A DNA stretch of 64,000 nt from Lacticaseibacillus parakribbianus (GCF_025490915.1 NZ_JANQBA010000006.1:118340-182339); one strand, 5' to 3'. Counted from the stretch's first letter, positions 45,655-54,159 are shown. Numbers and translations are program-made. The notes: generated from the sequence alone by a model not told the origin.

Positions 45655-46275
45655 ATGCCTAAATACGAAGTTCACAATCAACTCAAAAACGTTTTGCACT
45701 CGGACATCTCCCGGGAGGAGAAGTTCCGGTACCTGGCCGGCTACTACTGGAAGGCGGCCGCGGCCATCGCCGTCGCCGTGGTCTTGGCCGGCTACTTCGT
45801 CTACACGCAGGTGACGGCCAAGGGTCAGGCCTTCAACATCGGCGTGTTCGTCAACGTGGCCAACGACGACGCCCAGCCCGGCGTCAAGAAGCAGGTGGAA
45901 AAGTGGGTCACCTACGACAAGGACAAGGATAACTTGGTGGTCACCTGGGACACCATTTCCCAAAGCTCCGCCGCGATGCAGCGGCTGGTCGACGGCATCG
46001 CCGCCAGCGAAATCGATCTGGCCGTGGTGCAGCCCAAAATTTACCGCAACTATCAAAAGCAGGGCAGCGTGGCGACCCTGCCGCTGAGCAAGGCCCAAGT
46101 GGCCAAGTACCGCACCAAGCTGATTTTCAAAAACGGCAAGGCGACCGGCGTCTACGCCGGCAAGCTGCCGCTGTTCAAAAAGTACGGCCTCACCAACCAG
46201 GTCATGTTCTTCTCTGCGGCGTCCAAGCACCGCACCGTGACCCAGAAAGTGCTGGTCAAAATGCTCGCACAGTAG
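45655..46275 (+). CDS. unknown protein with one N-terminal membrane helix
   Basis: 206 residues; GGAAG lies 6 nt before the ATG. Residues 1-30 are charged and cytoplasmic, residues about 34-52 are a membrane helix (AAAAIAVAVVLAGYFVYTQV), and the rest is an outside domain (VKKQVEKWVTYDKDKDNLVVTWDT, AASEIDLAVVQPKIYRNYQ). I do not recognise a family; the shape recalls membrane-anchored periplasmic-binding-like or MacB-adjacent proteins of lactobacilli. Stands alone. Confidence 0.75.
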   Translation: MPKYEVHNQLKNVLHSDISREEKFRYLAGYYWKAAAAIAVAVVLAGYFVYTQVTAKGQAFNIGVFVNVANDDAQPGVKKQVEKWVTYDKDKDNLVVTWDTISQSSAAMQRLVDGIAASEIDLAVVQPKIYRNYQKQGSVATLPLSKAQVAKYRTKLIFKNGKATGVYAGKLPLFKKYGLTNQVMFFSAASKHRTVTQKVLVKMLAQ

Positions 46276-46368
46276 CCAAGACCCGACTTGCGGCGCCTTT
46301 CCCGGCTCGCCTAGGTCACGACGGTCACGTCGCGTCTGCTGTGCGGCTCACAACATAGGAGGCACGAC

Positions 46369-46956
46369 ATGACCAAACCCCGCGTCCTGCTGCTGGGCGA
46401 TTCGATGCGCATGGGCTATCAAGAAGACCTGCGCCGCGAACTCGCCCCGGTGGCCGAGACCCTTTTCTCCCCGGAAAACGGACGAGACACCACCTTCACG
46501 CTGTGGCAGGCCAACCAGCTGCTGCACGAATACGGCGACGTCGATGTGATTCACTGGAACAACGGCTACTGGGACATGAACCCGGAGCCGCCGATGCTGG
46601 AGCGGCTGCACCCGCTGCCCGAGTACCGCTACTTCTTGACCCGGCTGGCGGAGTTCCTCGGCCAACACACCAAGCACCTGGTGTTCGCCACCACCCTGCC
46701 GGTGCGTTACACCGGCCACGCCGCCGACAACACCGGCATCGACATCGACATCACCTACGACGACGCGGTGGTGCGAGCCTACAACGCCGCCGCGCTGCCG
46801 ATCATGCAGACGCACGGCGTCGCCATCAACGACCTTTACCACTTCGCCTTGCAGGACCCCAACTACTTCAAGGGGCCGGACCGGCTGCACCTCAGCGCCG
46901 AGGGCAACCGCCGAGTCGCCGCTCACACCGCCGCCTTTTTGCGGCAGTACCTGTAA
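46369..46956 (+). CDS. SGNH/GDSL-type hydrolase
   Basis: 195 residues with TAGGAGG upstream. Block I is LLLGDSMRMGY (Ser near residue 12). HWNNGYWDMNP carries the block III Asn, and the C-terminal DRLHLSAEGNRRVA holds the catalytic Asp-x-x-His. Cytosolic esterase or deacetylase, probably acting on acetylated sugars; substrate not shown by the sequence. Confidence 0.88.
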   Translation: MTKPRVLLLGDSMRMGYQEDLRRELAPVAETLFSPENGRDTTFTLWQANQLLHEYGDVDVIHWNNGYWDMNPEPPMLERLHPLPEYRYFLTRLAEFLGQHTKHLVFATTLPVRYTGHAADNTGIDIDITYDDAVVRAYNAAALPIMQTHGVAINDLYHFALQDPNYFKGPDRLHLSAEGNRRVAAHTAAFLRQYL

Positions 46957-47121
46957 GCGGCGAGCCGCAGCCGTCCCCGCTTCGTGTACCATTTTGTACG
47001 TTTTCAACGGCGGCCCCGCGTGGCCGCCGTTTTTGGTTACCTCGCCTGAGCCGGTCTGCTGTTTTTTCTTCCATTCTGTGTTAGAATCAGGCATAATCCA
47101 CGCACGGAAAGGGAGACTGAC

Positions 47122-47784
47122 ATGGCAGACACGATTCGAATCGCGTACCTATATGAAGACCTGATGAACACGTACGGCGACAGCGGCGATGTGAAAATCC
47201 TGCGCTACTGGCTCAACCGCGCCGGTTACCCGGTGACCGTCGACAACATCAGCCTCGGCGCCGACTTCGACGCGATGCAGTACGACTTCGTGTTCTTCGG
47301 CGGCGGCCAGGACTACGAGCAGACGGTGGTCGCCAAGGACCTGCCGCGGCTGCGCGACACCCTGCGCGACTACATCGAGGCCGGCAAACCGATGCTGGCC
47401 ATCTGCGGCGGCTACCAGCTGCTCGGCAGCTACTACATGACCTCAAGCGGCACCAAGATTCCGGGGCTGAGCATTTTGCCGCTTCACACCGTGTTCAAGG
47501 CCGACGCCCGGATGATCGGCGACACCGAGTTCGAGACCGAATTCGGCACCGTTCGCGCTTTTGAGAACCATAGCGGCCGCACCTACTTCGACGACGCCGA
47601 CAAGCTGCAGCCGCTGGGCAAAATGGTCAAGGGTTACGGCAACAACCCGGACGACGGCGTCGAGGGCATGCGCTACAAGAACACTTTCGGCAGCTACGCT
47701 CACGGGCCGCTTTTGCGCAACGAGAACATCGCCAAGGGCATCACCCAGCTGATTTTGGCCCAACGCGCCAAGGTTGTGGCGTAA
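47122..47784 (+). CDS. GatD-like type 1 glutamine amidotransferase
   Basis: 220 residues. Class I glutaminase fold of the cobyric-acid-synthase type: YDFVFFGGGQDYEQTVV (near 52-68), the nucleophile elbow MLAICGGYQLLG (Cys near residue 94) and the catalytic His in YAHGPLL. GatD supplies ammonia to MurT for amidation of lipid II glutamate. In most Gram-positives murT lies next to gatD; here the neighbours are an SGNH hydrolase and a small unknown protein. The gene appears to have its own promoter (TAGAAT near 47082). Confidence 0.88.
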   Translation: MADTIRIAYLYEDLMNTYGDSGDVKILRYWLNRAGYPVTVDNISLGADFDAMQYDFVFFGGGQDYEQTVVAKDLPRLRDTLRDYIEAGKPMLAICGGYQLLGSYYMTSSGTKIPGLSILPLHTVFKADARMIGDTEFETEFGTVRAFENHSGRTYFDDADKLQPLGKMVKGYGNNPDDGVEGMRYKNTFGSYAHGPLLRNENIAKGITQLILAQRAKVVA

Positions 47785-47812
47785 CAGGCCACACAACAGG
47801 CCACGCAAAAAA

Positions 47813-47856
47813 GGGACCCCTCACCGCACAAGACTGTGCTGCGAGGGGTCCTATTT
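47813..47856. terminator. bidirectional terminator between gatD-like gene and 76-residue gene
   Basis: GGACCCCTC pairs with GAGGGGTCC around a long loop, with A-rich left and T-rich right flanks, so it can serve both converging genes. Confidence 0.85.
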
Positions 47857-47889
47857 TGGACCTGTGCGTTGTCGCACCGGTGGCGAAGC

Positions 47890-48120
47890 TCACAGATGCG
47901 CCAGAATCGTGTAACGTGTGGCCGGCTCGGTGCCGGGGTGCGGGTCCTGGGCCGCGCCTTCGTAGAAGACGGCGAACTTGCCGTCGTCGTCCTTACCGAC
48001 CACCAGGCCCAAGTCCTTGACCGACTTGGCCTTGAAAATCTCCGCGCTGCGTCGCGCCGCCGCAAAATCGTGATCCTGCGCCACCGCATCGCCTGGGTTA
48101 AAGTAAATGATCTCATCCAT
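47890..48120 (-). CDS. unknown 76-residue protein
   Basis: Starts at 48120 with GGAAGGGAG upstream. An acidic small protein (MDEIIYFNPGDAVAQDHDFA) with a beta-rich middle (LGLVVGKDDDGKFAVFYEG), no membrane segment or cysteines. I do not recognise it. The 249 bp between it and the flavodoxin stop at 48370 hold GC-rich sequence without a gene. Confidence 0.65.
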   Translation of the reverse strand: MDEIIYFNPGDAVAQDHDFAAARRSAEIFKAKSVKDLGLVVGKDDDGKFAVFYEGAAQDPHPGTEPATRYTILAHL

Positions 48121-48369
48121 AATGCTCGCTCCCTTCCTGCTGACTCAAAGCACCGACGCAACCAGTCATGGCGGCGTCACCAGACGGCTGACCGCACCAT
48201 CCAACGGCTCAGGCAGCCGGCGGCACTCGGCGGCCAGCCGCGGTTAACGGCCGCGGCGTCACCGAGTGGTCGGTCGCGCCACCCGCGACTCAGCCCAGCC
48301 GGCCACACCCCGAGCGCAACCGGGGCAATGCAACCGGCCGCACCTCGAACGAAGCGGCCGGTCGCCGGC

Positions 48370-48840
48370 TCACGACTTAGCCGCCTGCACGTCCTTGATC
48401 TTGGCCACCACCGACTTGGTGAACTGGGCGAACGCCGGCATGTCGCCTTCCGTCGCGTTTTGCTCGATTTTGACGGTGGTTGCCCCTCGCACGGCGCCGC
48501 TGGCTCGCAGGGCCGCCGTGAACAGGTCCGGCGCCGTGTTGTAATCCGCGCCGTAGAACGGATCGCCGGTGCCGACCACCCCGAACACCAAGGGGCCTTG
48601 GCTAAAGTCGACTTTCTCCAAATCGGCGTAGAAGTCCTCGGACTCCTCAGGAATGGTGCCGCCGGACCACGTGTAGGTCGACAGCACAATCGCGTCGTAG
48701 TCGTTCAGCGTCGCCGCGTCGGTTTGCTGCATGGTGCCGACGGTGGTCTCGGCGCCGGCGTGTTTGAAGAACTGATCCAGAATCCGCGCCATGCCCTTGG
48801 CATTGCCCGTGATCGATGCGTACAAAATCAACACTTTCAT
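48370..48840 (-). CDS. flavodoxin
   Basis: 156 residues from the ATG at 48840 (MKVLILYASITGNAKGMA). The FMN phosphate loop is ASITGNAKG (8-16), then the ring-binding loops STYTWSGGTIPEES and GVVGTGDPFYG. Cytosolic one-electron carrier. The promoter is TTTACA-N16-TATAAT just upstream (48860-48887), so it is a single-gene unit. Confidence 0.94.
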   Translation of the reverse strand: MKVLILYASITGNAKGMARILDQFFKHAGAETTVGTMQQTDAATLNDYDAIVLSTYTWSGGTIPEESEDFYADLEKVDFSQGPLVFGVVGTGDPFYGADYNTAPDLFTAALRASGAVRGATTVKIEQNATEGDMPAFAQFTKSVVAKIKDVQAAKS

Positions 48841-48859
48841 CGCGTTCACCTCTGCCTTC

Positions 48860-48887
48860 ATTATACTAGGCCGGGCCTGGATGTAAA
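48860..48887 (-). promoter_or_regulatory. flavodoxin promoter
   Basis: Minus-strand TTTACA, 16-nt spacer and TATAAT (complement of 48860-48865), 20 nt from the start codon. Confidence 0.7.
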
Positions 48888-48918
48888 AGCTTTCACGAGT
48901 CGATTGCCTGACCCGGCC

Positions 48919-48950
48919 AAAAACGCGGCGCGTCACAGGGACGCGCCGCG
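48919..48950 (-). terminator. terminator of the lactate oxidase gene
   Basis: CGCGGCGCGTC and GACGCGCCGCG form an 11-bp GC stem with five T on the minus strand. Confidence 0.9.
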
Positions 48951-48961
48951 CTGGCCGCGTG

Positions 48962-48975
48962 ATTTCCCGGGAAAT
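48962..48975. promoter_or_regulatory. Noc-binding site
   Basis: ATTTCCCGGGAAAT, a perfect palindrome identical to the Noc-binding consensus described for B. subtilis. It lies between a stop codon and a terminator, where it cannot be a codon effect. A one-mismatch version (ATTGCCCGGGAAAT) is at 54348-54361. noc itself is at 12697-13575. Confidence 0.7.
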
Positions 48976-48999
48976 AATCTCGGGCGGGGAAACCACGCG

Positions 49000-50115
49000 T
49001 TAGTCTGCGTAATTAAAGTGGGTGAGCGGCGCCTGCTTGACGTCGGCGATGGTCTTGGTGCCGGCCAGCTGCATGGTGATTTCAAGCTCGTGGTTCAGCG
49101 CCTCAAACACGCTTTGAACCCCCTGGGCCCCACCCAACGCCAGGCCGTACACGGCAGGCCGGCCGATGGCGACCAGGTCGGCGCCGGCGGCCAGGGCCTT
49201 GAAGACGTGGCTGCCGCGGCGAACGCCGGAGTCGAAGATGATCGGTACCCGGTGGTTGACCGCCTTGGCAATGGCCGGCAGCACGTCGAACGAGGCCGGG
49301 CCGCCGTTGAGCTGGCGACCGCCGTGGTTGGAGACGTAGATGCCGGCCGCGCCGGCCCCGATGGCCAAAAGGGCGTCTTCGACGGACTCGATTCCCTTGA
49401 CAATCACCGGCAGATCCGTGTGAGCCGCGATGCGCCGCACGTCATCCGGCCCGATTTTCTGGGCGGCGGCGGCGTAAATCTCGCCGATGCCCTGGCCCTT
49501 GCCGGCGCCTTCGGAGAACTTCTCGAGGTTGGCCATCGGAATCGGGAACTGGAAGTCGTTCACAATGTCGGCCTCGCGGTAGCCGTCGACGGTCGCGTCG
49601 ACCGTCAGGATGATGGCCTTCACGCCGGCCTTTTTCGCCTCGTCCAGCAGGGCGTAGTTAAAGGTCCAGTCCTTGCTCATGTACAGCTGGAAGAACTGCG
49701 GGGCGCCGTGGCCGGCCGCCGCGGTGTCCGCAATGGACGTCGAGCTGTACGTGCTTTGGCTCATCAGGCCGCCGACCGCCGCGACGCCTTGGGCCGTGTC
49801 GACCTCGCCCTTGGCATGGGCGAGGCCCTGGGCGGCCACCGGCGCCATCATGATCGGCGTCTTCAGGTCGATGCCGAACACTGAGGTCGCAGTCGATGGC
49901 TGCTCAATGTTGGACAGCGCCTTGGGCACAATCTGGGCGTGGGTGAACGCCTGCGTGTTCTGGCGCAGCGTCCAGTCGTCCTCGGCGCCACCCACGATGT
50001 AGCCGAAACCACCCTTGGGAATAATCTTTTGCGCGTCTTTTTCAAGCGCCGGCAGGTTCACAATCTTCAGCGGTCGCTCGTTGTCGCTTTGTTCATAACC
50101 ATTCACAATTGTCAT
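49000..50115 (-). CDS. lctO: L-lactate oxidase / alpha-hydroxy-acid oxidase
   Basis: 371 residues from the ATG at 50115 (MTIVNGYEQSDNER) with GGGAGGG upstream. FMN-dependent barrel oxidising L-lactate to pyruvate with O2, giving H2O2. Motifs: PIMMAPVAAQGLAH (about 87-100), FFQLYMSKD, IILTVDAT, VIVKGI with the FMN lysine, SNHGGRQLNG with catalytic His264, and IIFDSGVRRG. Other hydroxy acids are possible substrates. With the NADH oxidase it points to aerobic metabolism. Confidence 0.93.
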   Translation of the reverse strand: MTIVNGYEQSDNERPLKIVNLPALEKDAQKIIPKGGFGYIVGGAEDDWTLRQNTQAFTHAQIVPKALSNIEQPSTATSVFGIDLKTPIMMAPVAAQGLAHAKGEVDTAQGVAAVGGLMSQSTYSSTSIADTAAAGHGAPQFFQLYMSKDWTFNYALLDEAKKAGVKAIILTVDATVDGYREADIVNDFQFPIPMANLEKFSEGAGKGQGIGEIYAAAAQKIGPDDVRRIAAHTDLPVIVKGIESVEDALLAIGAGAAGIYVSNHGGRQLNGGPASFDVLPAIAKAVNHRVPIIFDSGVRRGSHVFKALAAGADLVAIGRPAVYGLALGGAQGVQSVFEALNHELEITMQLAGTKTIADVKQAPLTHFNYAD

Positions 50116-50232
50116 AAGAATCCCTCCCAAAGTTGTTTACGAGGTCTATCTTATCACTTACTAAAGATAAGTAAAGCCGATTCACTGATTTTTTGTAAGA
50201 AAAAAGAGTCGCTGCCTGCGACTCAACCTTGT

Positions 50233-50439
50233 CTACTTGCCTGTTGGCTTGTGTTCCATGTAATCGCGGAGACTCGCCACGATCGACGGTTCCGGTGCCT
50301 CGCGCATTGCCTTGATGTTGTGGATGTGCTCGACGGACACGTGACTATTGAGCGCCATTTCAGTATCAGTCAGATTGTTCTTTCGCTGAAACGCGATGAT
50401 CTCCTGAGAGAACGCACTTACTTGTTCCTTCTCACTCAC
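50233..50439 (-). CDS. small helix-turn-helix-like protein
   Basis: 68 residues from a GTG at 50439 with GAGGAGG upstream. The sequence FSQEIIAFQRKNNLTDTEMALNSHVSVEHIHNIKAM (residues 10-45) reads as a compact XRE-like helix-turn-helix without an extra domain. It resembles short Lactobacillus proteins annotated as the LBP_cg2779 family; that match is from memory. Function unknown, possibly a small DNA-binding regulator. Located upstream of lctO on the same strand. Confidence 0.75.
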   Translation of the reverse strand: MSEKEQVSAFSQEIIAFQRKNNLTDTEMALNSHVSVEHIHNIKAMREAPEPSIVASLRDYMEHKPTGK

Positions 50440-50507
50440 GGTTGTAACCTCCTCGATTTGTATCCCCTTTAGTATACCGAACTTTGAGCCAAAAGAGCAG
50501 TTTATTT

Positions 50508-50755
50508 GCAGAGGGCGGAGACGAGCGAACTTAGCGAACCGGTTAGTGTGGCGCTGGCGGTTGAAGCGGTCCTTGCTTCAACCGCCAGCGCGAGCTAAAC
50601 GCGTTTGCGTTGCGAGCCGGAACCCGTTTATCAGAGGGCGGAGACGAGCGAATTTAGCGGGACGGCTTGCCGAGCCGTGGCGCTTGGGGCCCGGGCCTGG
50701 CACCGGGTGACGCGGCGTAGCAAGCCGCCACCGCGTTGCGAGTCGGAGCCAGATT
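50508..50755. repeat. two tandem copies of a hairpin-forming intergenic repeat
   Basis: GAGGGCGGAGACGAGCGAA (50511-50529) is repeated at 50634-50652, and both copies end with a GCGTTGCGAG(C/T)CGGA box (about 50607-50621 and 50733-50747). The unit is about 123 bp. Each copy contains an inverted repeat: GCGCTGGCGGTTGAAGC with GCTTCAACCGCCAGCGC (perfect, 17 bp) in the first, CGGCTTGC with GCAAGCCG in the second. Looks like a dispersed miniature repeat, not a gene. Confidence 0.8.
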
Positions 50756-50798
50756 TGACCGCCAGCGGCCGCCACCTCACAAATCTTTGCCACTAAAC

Positions 50799-50827
50799 TT
50801 GCGTAAGCGAACATTTGTTTGTATAAT
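50799..50827 (+). promoter_or_regulatory. promoter of the 99-residue gene
   Basis: TTGCGT (50799-50804), 17-nt spacer, TATAAT (50822-50827). Confidence 0.7.
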
Positions 50828-50861
50828 AGACTTAGAGCATGAGACTAGGGAGGGATTAGCC

Positions 50862-51161
50862 ATGGATCATTTTGCCTACCTCAACGACCTGGCCGCGGCC
50901 CAGCACACCAAGCTGCGGGTGCGGCGCTTCGAGAACAAGAACGTGATCATCCGGCGCAACCTCGCCAACAACAACGGGCTGACCACCGCCGTGTGGGACG
51001 CCTGGCTGCGCCGCGAGCTGCGCGGCTTCGGCGGCTTCGAGCCGGTGATCGAAATCGATAACCTCGGCGAGCATCAGGACATCCACTTCTTTTCGGAGCG
51101 GCAGCTGGCCGACGCCGTCCATTACATCCTCAACGTCGACCACGCGGTGCTGGTCGGCTGA
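50862..51161 (+). CDS. unknown 99-residue protein
   Basis: ATG at 50862 (MDHFAYLNDLAAAQ) with GGGAGGG upstream and its own promoter and terminator. Basic middle (KLRVRRFENKNVIIRRNLANNN), no membrane segment; probably a small alpha/beta cytosolic protein. Family not recognised. Confidence 0.75.
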   Translation: MDHFAYLNDLAAAQHTKLRVRRFENKNVIIRRNLANNNGLTTAVWDAWLRRELRGFGGFEPVIEIDNLGEHQDIHFFSERQLADAVHYILNVDHAVLVG

Positions 51162-51164
51162 CGC

Positions 51165-51203
51165 AAAAGCACGGACCCCCAATGTGGGAGCCCGTGCTTT
51201 TTT
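51165..51203. terminator. bidirectional terminator
   Basis: AAAAGCACGG pairs with CCGTGCTTTT, followed by further T; between a plus-strand and a minus-strand gene it serves both. Confidence 0.88.
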
Positions 51204-51206
51204 GAA

Positions 51207-51845
51207 TTACTCGTCTTCGCCCAGCGGCAGGACCTTGATCACGGTTTCGTTGGGAACGCGAATCAGGTCGAAGCGCTGCGCCTGGTGGCCGATGTGCATG
51301 CCCAGGCCGTTCAGGAATGTGCTCTTGTAGGTGGCTCGCAGCGACGCCACCCAGGCCTTTTCCGCCGTGCGGTCCAGGGCGGCCAGGGCCGTGGTGTCCC
51401 ACGGGTAGGCGGAGGCCTTGAGCGTCAGCGCGTTGGTCGCGCTGGCGATGTCGGCGTTGCGGCTGGTGATCTCGGTTTTGGCGCCTTCCGTCCAGTAGGT
51501 GTAGTAACGCACCGCGGCGGCATCGGCGCCGGTGCCCGTTTTGACCGTCACGTAGTAAGAGCGCGTCGCGTCCGGCTGGATGATCAGCTTGTGGTAGGTG
51601 TAATGCAGCCGGATGCTGGCGGTGTCGGTGTAGTCAACCGGCCGCAGCCAGGTCACCCAGCTCATGCCGTAGACGGCGGCGGCCAGCACGACCACCTCGA
51701 TCAGGTCGACCAAAAGCGTGAGCCCGGCGCGGTTCTTGCGGTGCAGCACCAGCATGCGCAGGTGGCGGTGGCGAATGTTCAGCACGATGAAAATCAGGTA
51801 GCAGATCACAAGCACCCAGGCCGCGACCCCGATCAGGTTCCACAT
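51207..51845 (-). CDS. membrane protein, probably LVIS_2131 family
   Basis: 212 residues with two N-terminal membrane helices (NLIGVAAWVLVICYLIFIVLNI, LLVDLIEVVVLAAAVYGMSWV), a connecting basic loop (RHRHLRMLVLHRKNR) and an extracytoplasmic C-terminal domain of about 140 residues. The layout matches the Lactobacillus LVIS_2131 family by memory; no function known. It lies 10 bp downstream of the NADH oxidase gene, probably co-transcribed. Confidence 0.75.
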   Translation of the reverse strand: MWNLIGVAAWVLVICYLIFIVLNIRHRHLRMLVLHRKNRAGLTLLVDLIEVVVLAAAVYGMSWVTWLRPVDYTDTASIRLHYTYHKLIIQPDATRSYYVTVKTGTGADAAAVRYYTYWTEGAKTEITSRNADIASATNALTLKASAYPWDTTALAALDRTAEKAWVASLRATYKSTFLNGLGMHIGHQAQRFDLIRVPNETVIKVLPLGEDE

Positions 51846-51855
51846 AATAGTCCTC

Positions 51856-53208
51856 CTATTGCGCTTGGTCTGCCTGCGCGACGGCGGCTTGGCCCAGCAG
51901 GTTCAGGTAGTTCCACGGCTTGTTGTAATGCGGATTGAACAGCATGTCCACGTAGGCCAAGTCGTCGATCGTGTTGCGGTTTTGAATCATCACCGACAGC
52001 AGGTTGGCCGACTGCACGATGTCGTACTTGCTGTAAAGCTGGGCCCCCAAGATACCGCGGGTCTCGGTGTTGTAAACCAGCCGCATCGTGATCGGCGCGG
52101 TGGTCGGCATGAACTCCGGTCGGTAGTTCTCCTTCAAGGTGACCGCGGCGGCCGGCAGCTTCAGCTTCAGCGCGTGGTCCAGGGTCAGGCCGGTGCAGGC
52201 CAGCGTGTGGTTGTACACGCGCATCGCGCTGGTCGACTGGGTCCCCATGTACTTCACGCGGTTGCCCAGCACGTTGATGCCGGCGAGCTTGCCCTGCCGC
52301 ACCGCGTTGGTGGCCAGCGGCGCGTAGGCGTCCTTGCCCGTGGGGTTAAAATGCACCGCTACGGCATCCCCGGCGGCGTAAATGTCGGGATCCGAGGTCT
52401 GCATGTAGTCGTTGACGTGAATCGAGCCATCCGCGTTGGTCTTCACCTGGCCGTCGACCAGCTCGGTCATCGGCTGAAACCCGACGCACACCACCGCAAA
52501 ATCGGCGGTGTGTTCCGTTTTGTCCGTGCGAATGTAGGCGTGGGACTCGTCGGAGTCGAACTGCAGCGCAATCTCGTTGAGGTGCGTGTCGACGCCATGC
52601 GCGTTGAGCTCGGCCTCGATCAAATCCCCGATCGGCGCATCGACGTAGTGGCTGAGCAGCCGGTGAACGCCGTTGATGAACAGCACGTGGTGACCGGTGC
52701 GGCTGTATGCCTCGGCCAGCTCGACGCCGATGTAGCCGCCGCCGACGATGGCGATGGTCTCCGCGTCCTTGGCGGTTTCCTTAATCGCCTTGGCGTCGTC
52801 TGCGTTCTTGCACATCAGGATGCGCGGCAGGCTGATGCCCTGAAGCGGCGGCACCACCGGGTACGAGCCGGTGGTGACGATCAGCTTGTCGTAGTCCTGG
52901 GTGAAGGACTCGCCGGTGGCCATGTTTTGGACCTCGAAGCGGTGGAACCGCGCGTCCAGCGCCGTGACGTCGTGGCGCAGATGCACGTGAACGTTCGGCC
53001 CCAGCGACTCCAAGCCGGCGGGGGAATCGTAGAACATCGATTCAAGCTTGGGAACCATGCCCTCGAGGTACAGGGCGATGCCGCAGGACAAAAAGCTGAT
53101 GTCCGCGCGACGTTCAAAAATATCGACTTGGGCGTCCGGCTGCTTTGCCAGGATCTCGTGAACAGCCGCAGTCCCCGCGTGGGTGCAGCCGACGACAGCA
53201 ATTTTCAT
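51856..53208 (-). CDS. NADH oxidase (H2O-forming type), FAD-dependent
   Basis: 450 residues of the Nox/Npr/CoA-disulfide reductase group. FAD loop VVGCTHAGTAA with His10, redox-active Cys42 in FLSCGIALYLEG, NADH loop IAIVGGGYIGVELAEA (about 153-168), and IYAAGDAVAV with the FAD Asp (about 275). A single catalytic cysteine fits four-electron reduction of O2 to water, regenerating NAD+. CoA-disulfide or NADH peroxidase activity is the alternative. Confidence 0.93.
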   Translation of the reverse strand: MKIAVVGCTHAGTAAVHEILAKQPDAQVDIFERRADISFLSCGIALYLEGMVPKLESMFYDSPAGLESLGPNVHVHLRHDVTALDARFHRFEVQNMATGESFTQDYDKLIVTTGSYPVVPPLQGISLPRILMCKNADDAKAIKETAKDAETIAIVGGGYIGVELAEAYSRTGHHVLFINGVHRLLSHYVDAPIGDLIEAELNAHGVDTHLNEIALQFDSDESHAYIRTDKTEHTADFAVVCVGFQPMTELVDGQVKTNADGSIHVNDYMQTSDPDIYAAGDAVAVHFNPTGKDAYAPLATNAVRQGKLAGINVLGNRVKYMGTQSTSAMRVYNHTLACTGLTLDHALKLKLPAAAVTLKENYRPEFMPTTAPITMRLVYNTETRGILGAQLYSKYDIVQSANLLSVMIQNRNTIDDLAYVDMLFNPHYNKPWNYLNLLGQAAVAQADQAQ

Positions 53209-53365
53209 GAATGCCGCTTCCTCCGTTAGTGTGATAGTAGGCCGTATACATTATGCCACAAGTTTGGCCAAATCAGAAGCCGCCGCTGCCGGCCATTTTT
53301 CCCACGGTGACAGCTCGCCGTTATGGTATGATGAGTGAAGAAAATCGTCAGTAGGAGATGAAGGC

Positions 53366-54118
53366 GTGTTCCCGTATGACAAGTTGCGGACCCTGAACGG
53401 CCTCGAGTCGGCCGTTTACACCTATATCAACCAGCACCAGGCCAGCGTGGAGAAGATGACCATCCGTGAGCTGGCGGAAAAGGCCCATGTCAGCACCACC
53501 ACGATTCTGCGCTTCGCCAACAAAATGGGCTTTGAGGGCTACTCCGAGCTCCGCTACGCCCTCAAACAGCACCGCGCCAAGCTCGCCGCCGCCCAGCCCC
53601 AAACCGGCTACGACATCTCCATTCCCGTCGCCGAATTCTTCGAAAGCGTGAACTCCCCGGACTTCACGCAGCTGATCGACCGGGCGTTGACCCACATTCA
53701 ACCGGCGCCGATGGTCCTGCTTTGCGGCATCGGCACCGGCCAGGCCCTCGCCGAGTACGGTGCGAGGTACTGGTCCAACGTCGGCAAGTTCAGCCTGGCC
53801 ATCACCGACACCGATTACCCGTTCCCGGTCCAAAACCCGGTCCTGCAAGACACCGTGATGATCGCCCTGTCCGTGTCCGGCGAAAGCCAGCAGGTGATCG
53901 AAATGGCCTCCCGGGCCCAGCAAAACGGCGTGTTCGTGATCGCCCTGACCAACCGCTCGGACTCGACGCTGGCTCACATGTCCGACCTGGTCTTGGCCTA
54001 CTACATGCCCGAAATCAAGCACGGCGACCTGAACCTCACCACCCAGGTGCCGATCATCTACCTGATCGAGCTGTTGGCCCACAAGCTGGCCGACGCCCAG
54101 GCCGCAGAGACGCTTTAG
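53366..54118 (+). CDS. MurR/RpiR-family regulator
   Basis: 250 residues with a GTG start behind AGGAG. HTH at about 28-60 (MTIRELAEKAHVSTTTILRFANKMGFEGYSE) and a SIS domain (VLLCGIGTGQALAEYGARYW, IALSVSGESQQVIEMASRA). Sits 580 bp upstream of two PTS EIIC genes on the same strand, so it probably senses the phosphorylated sugar they import and controls them. Confidence 0.92.
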   Translation: MFPYDKLRTLNGLESAVYTYINQHQASVEKMTIRELAEKAHVSTTTILRFANKMGFEGYSELRYALKQHRAKLAAAQPQTGYDISIPVAEFFESVNSPDFTQLIDRALTHIQPAPMVLLCGIGTGQALAEYGARYWSNVGKFSLAITDTDYPFPVQNPVLQDTVMIALSVSGESQQVIEMASRAQQNGVFVIALTNRSDSTLAHMSDLVLAYYMPEIKHGDLNLTTQVPIIYLIELLAHKLADAQAAETL

Positions 54119-54127
54119 CCCATAGCA

Positions 54128-54159
54128 CCCCACCCGACTGCCGCCGGGTGGGGTTTTTT
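54128..54159 (+). terminator. terminator of the RpiR gene
   Basis: CCCCACCCG and CGGGTGGGG with an 8-nt loop, then six T. Confidence 0.93.
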
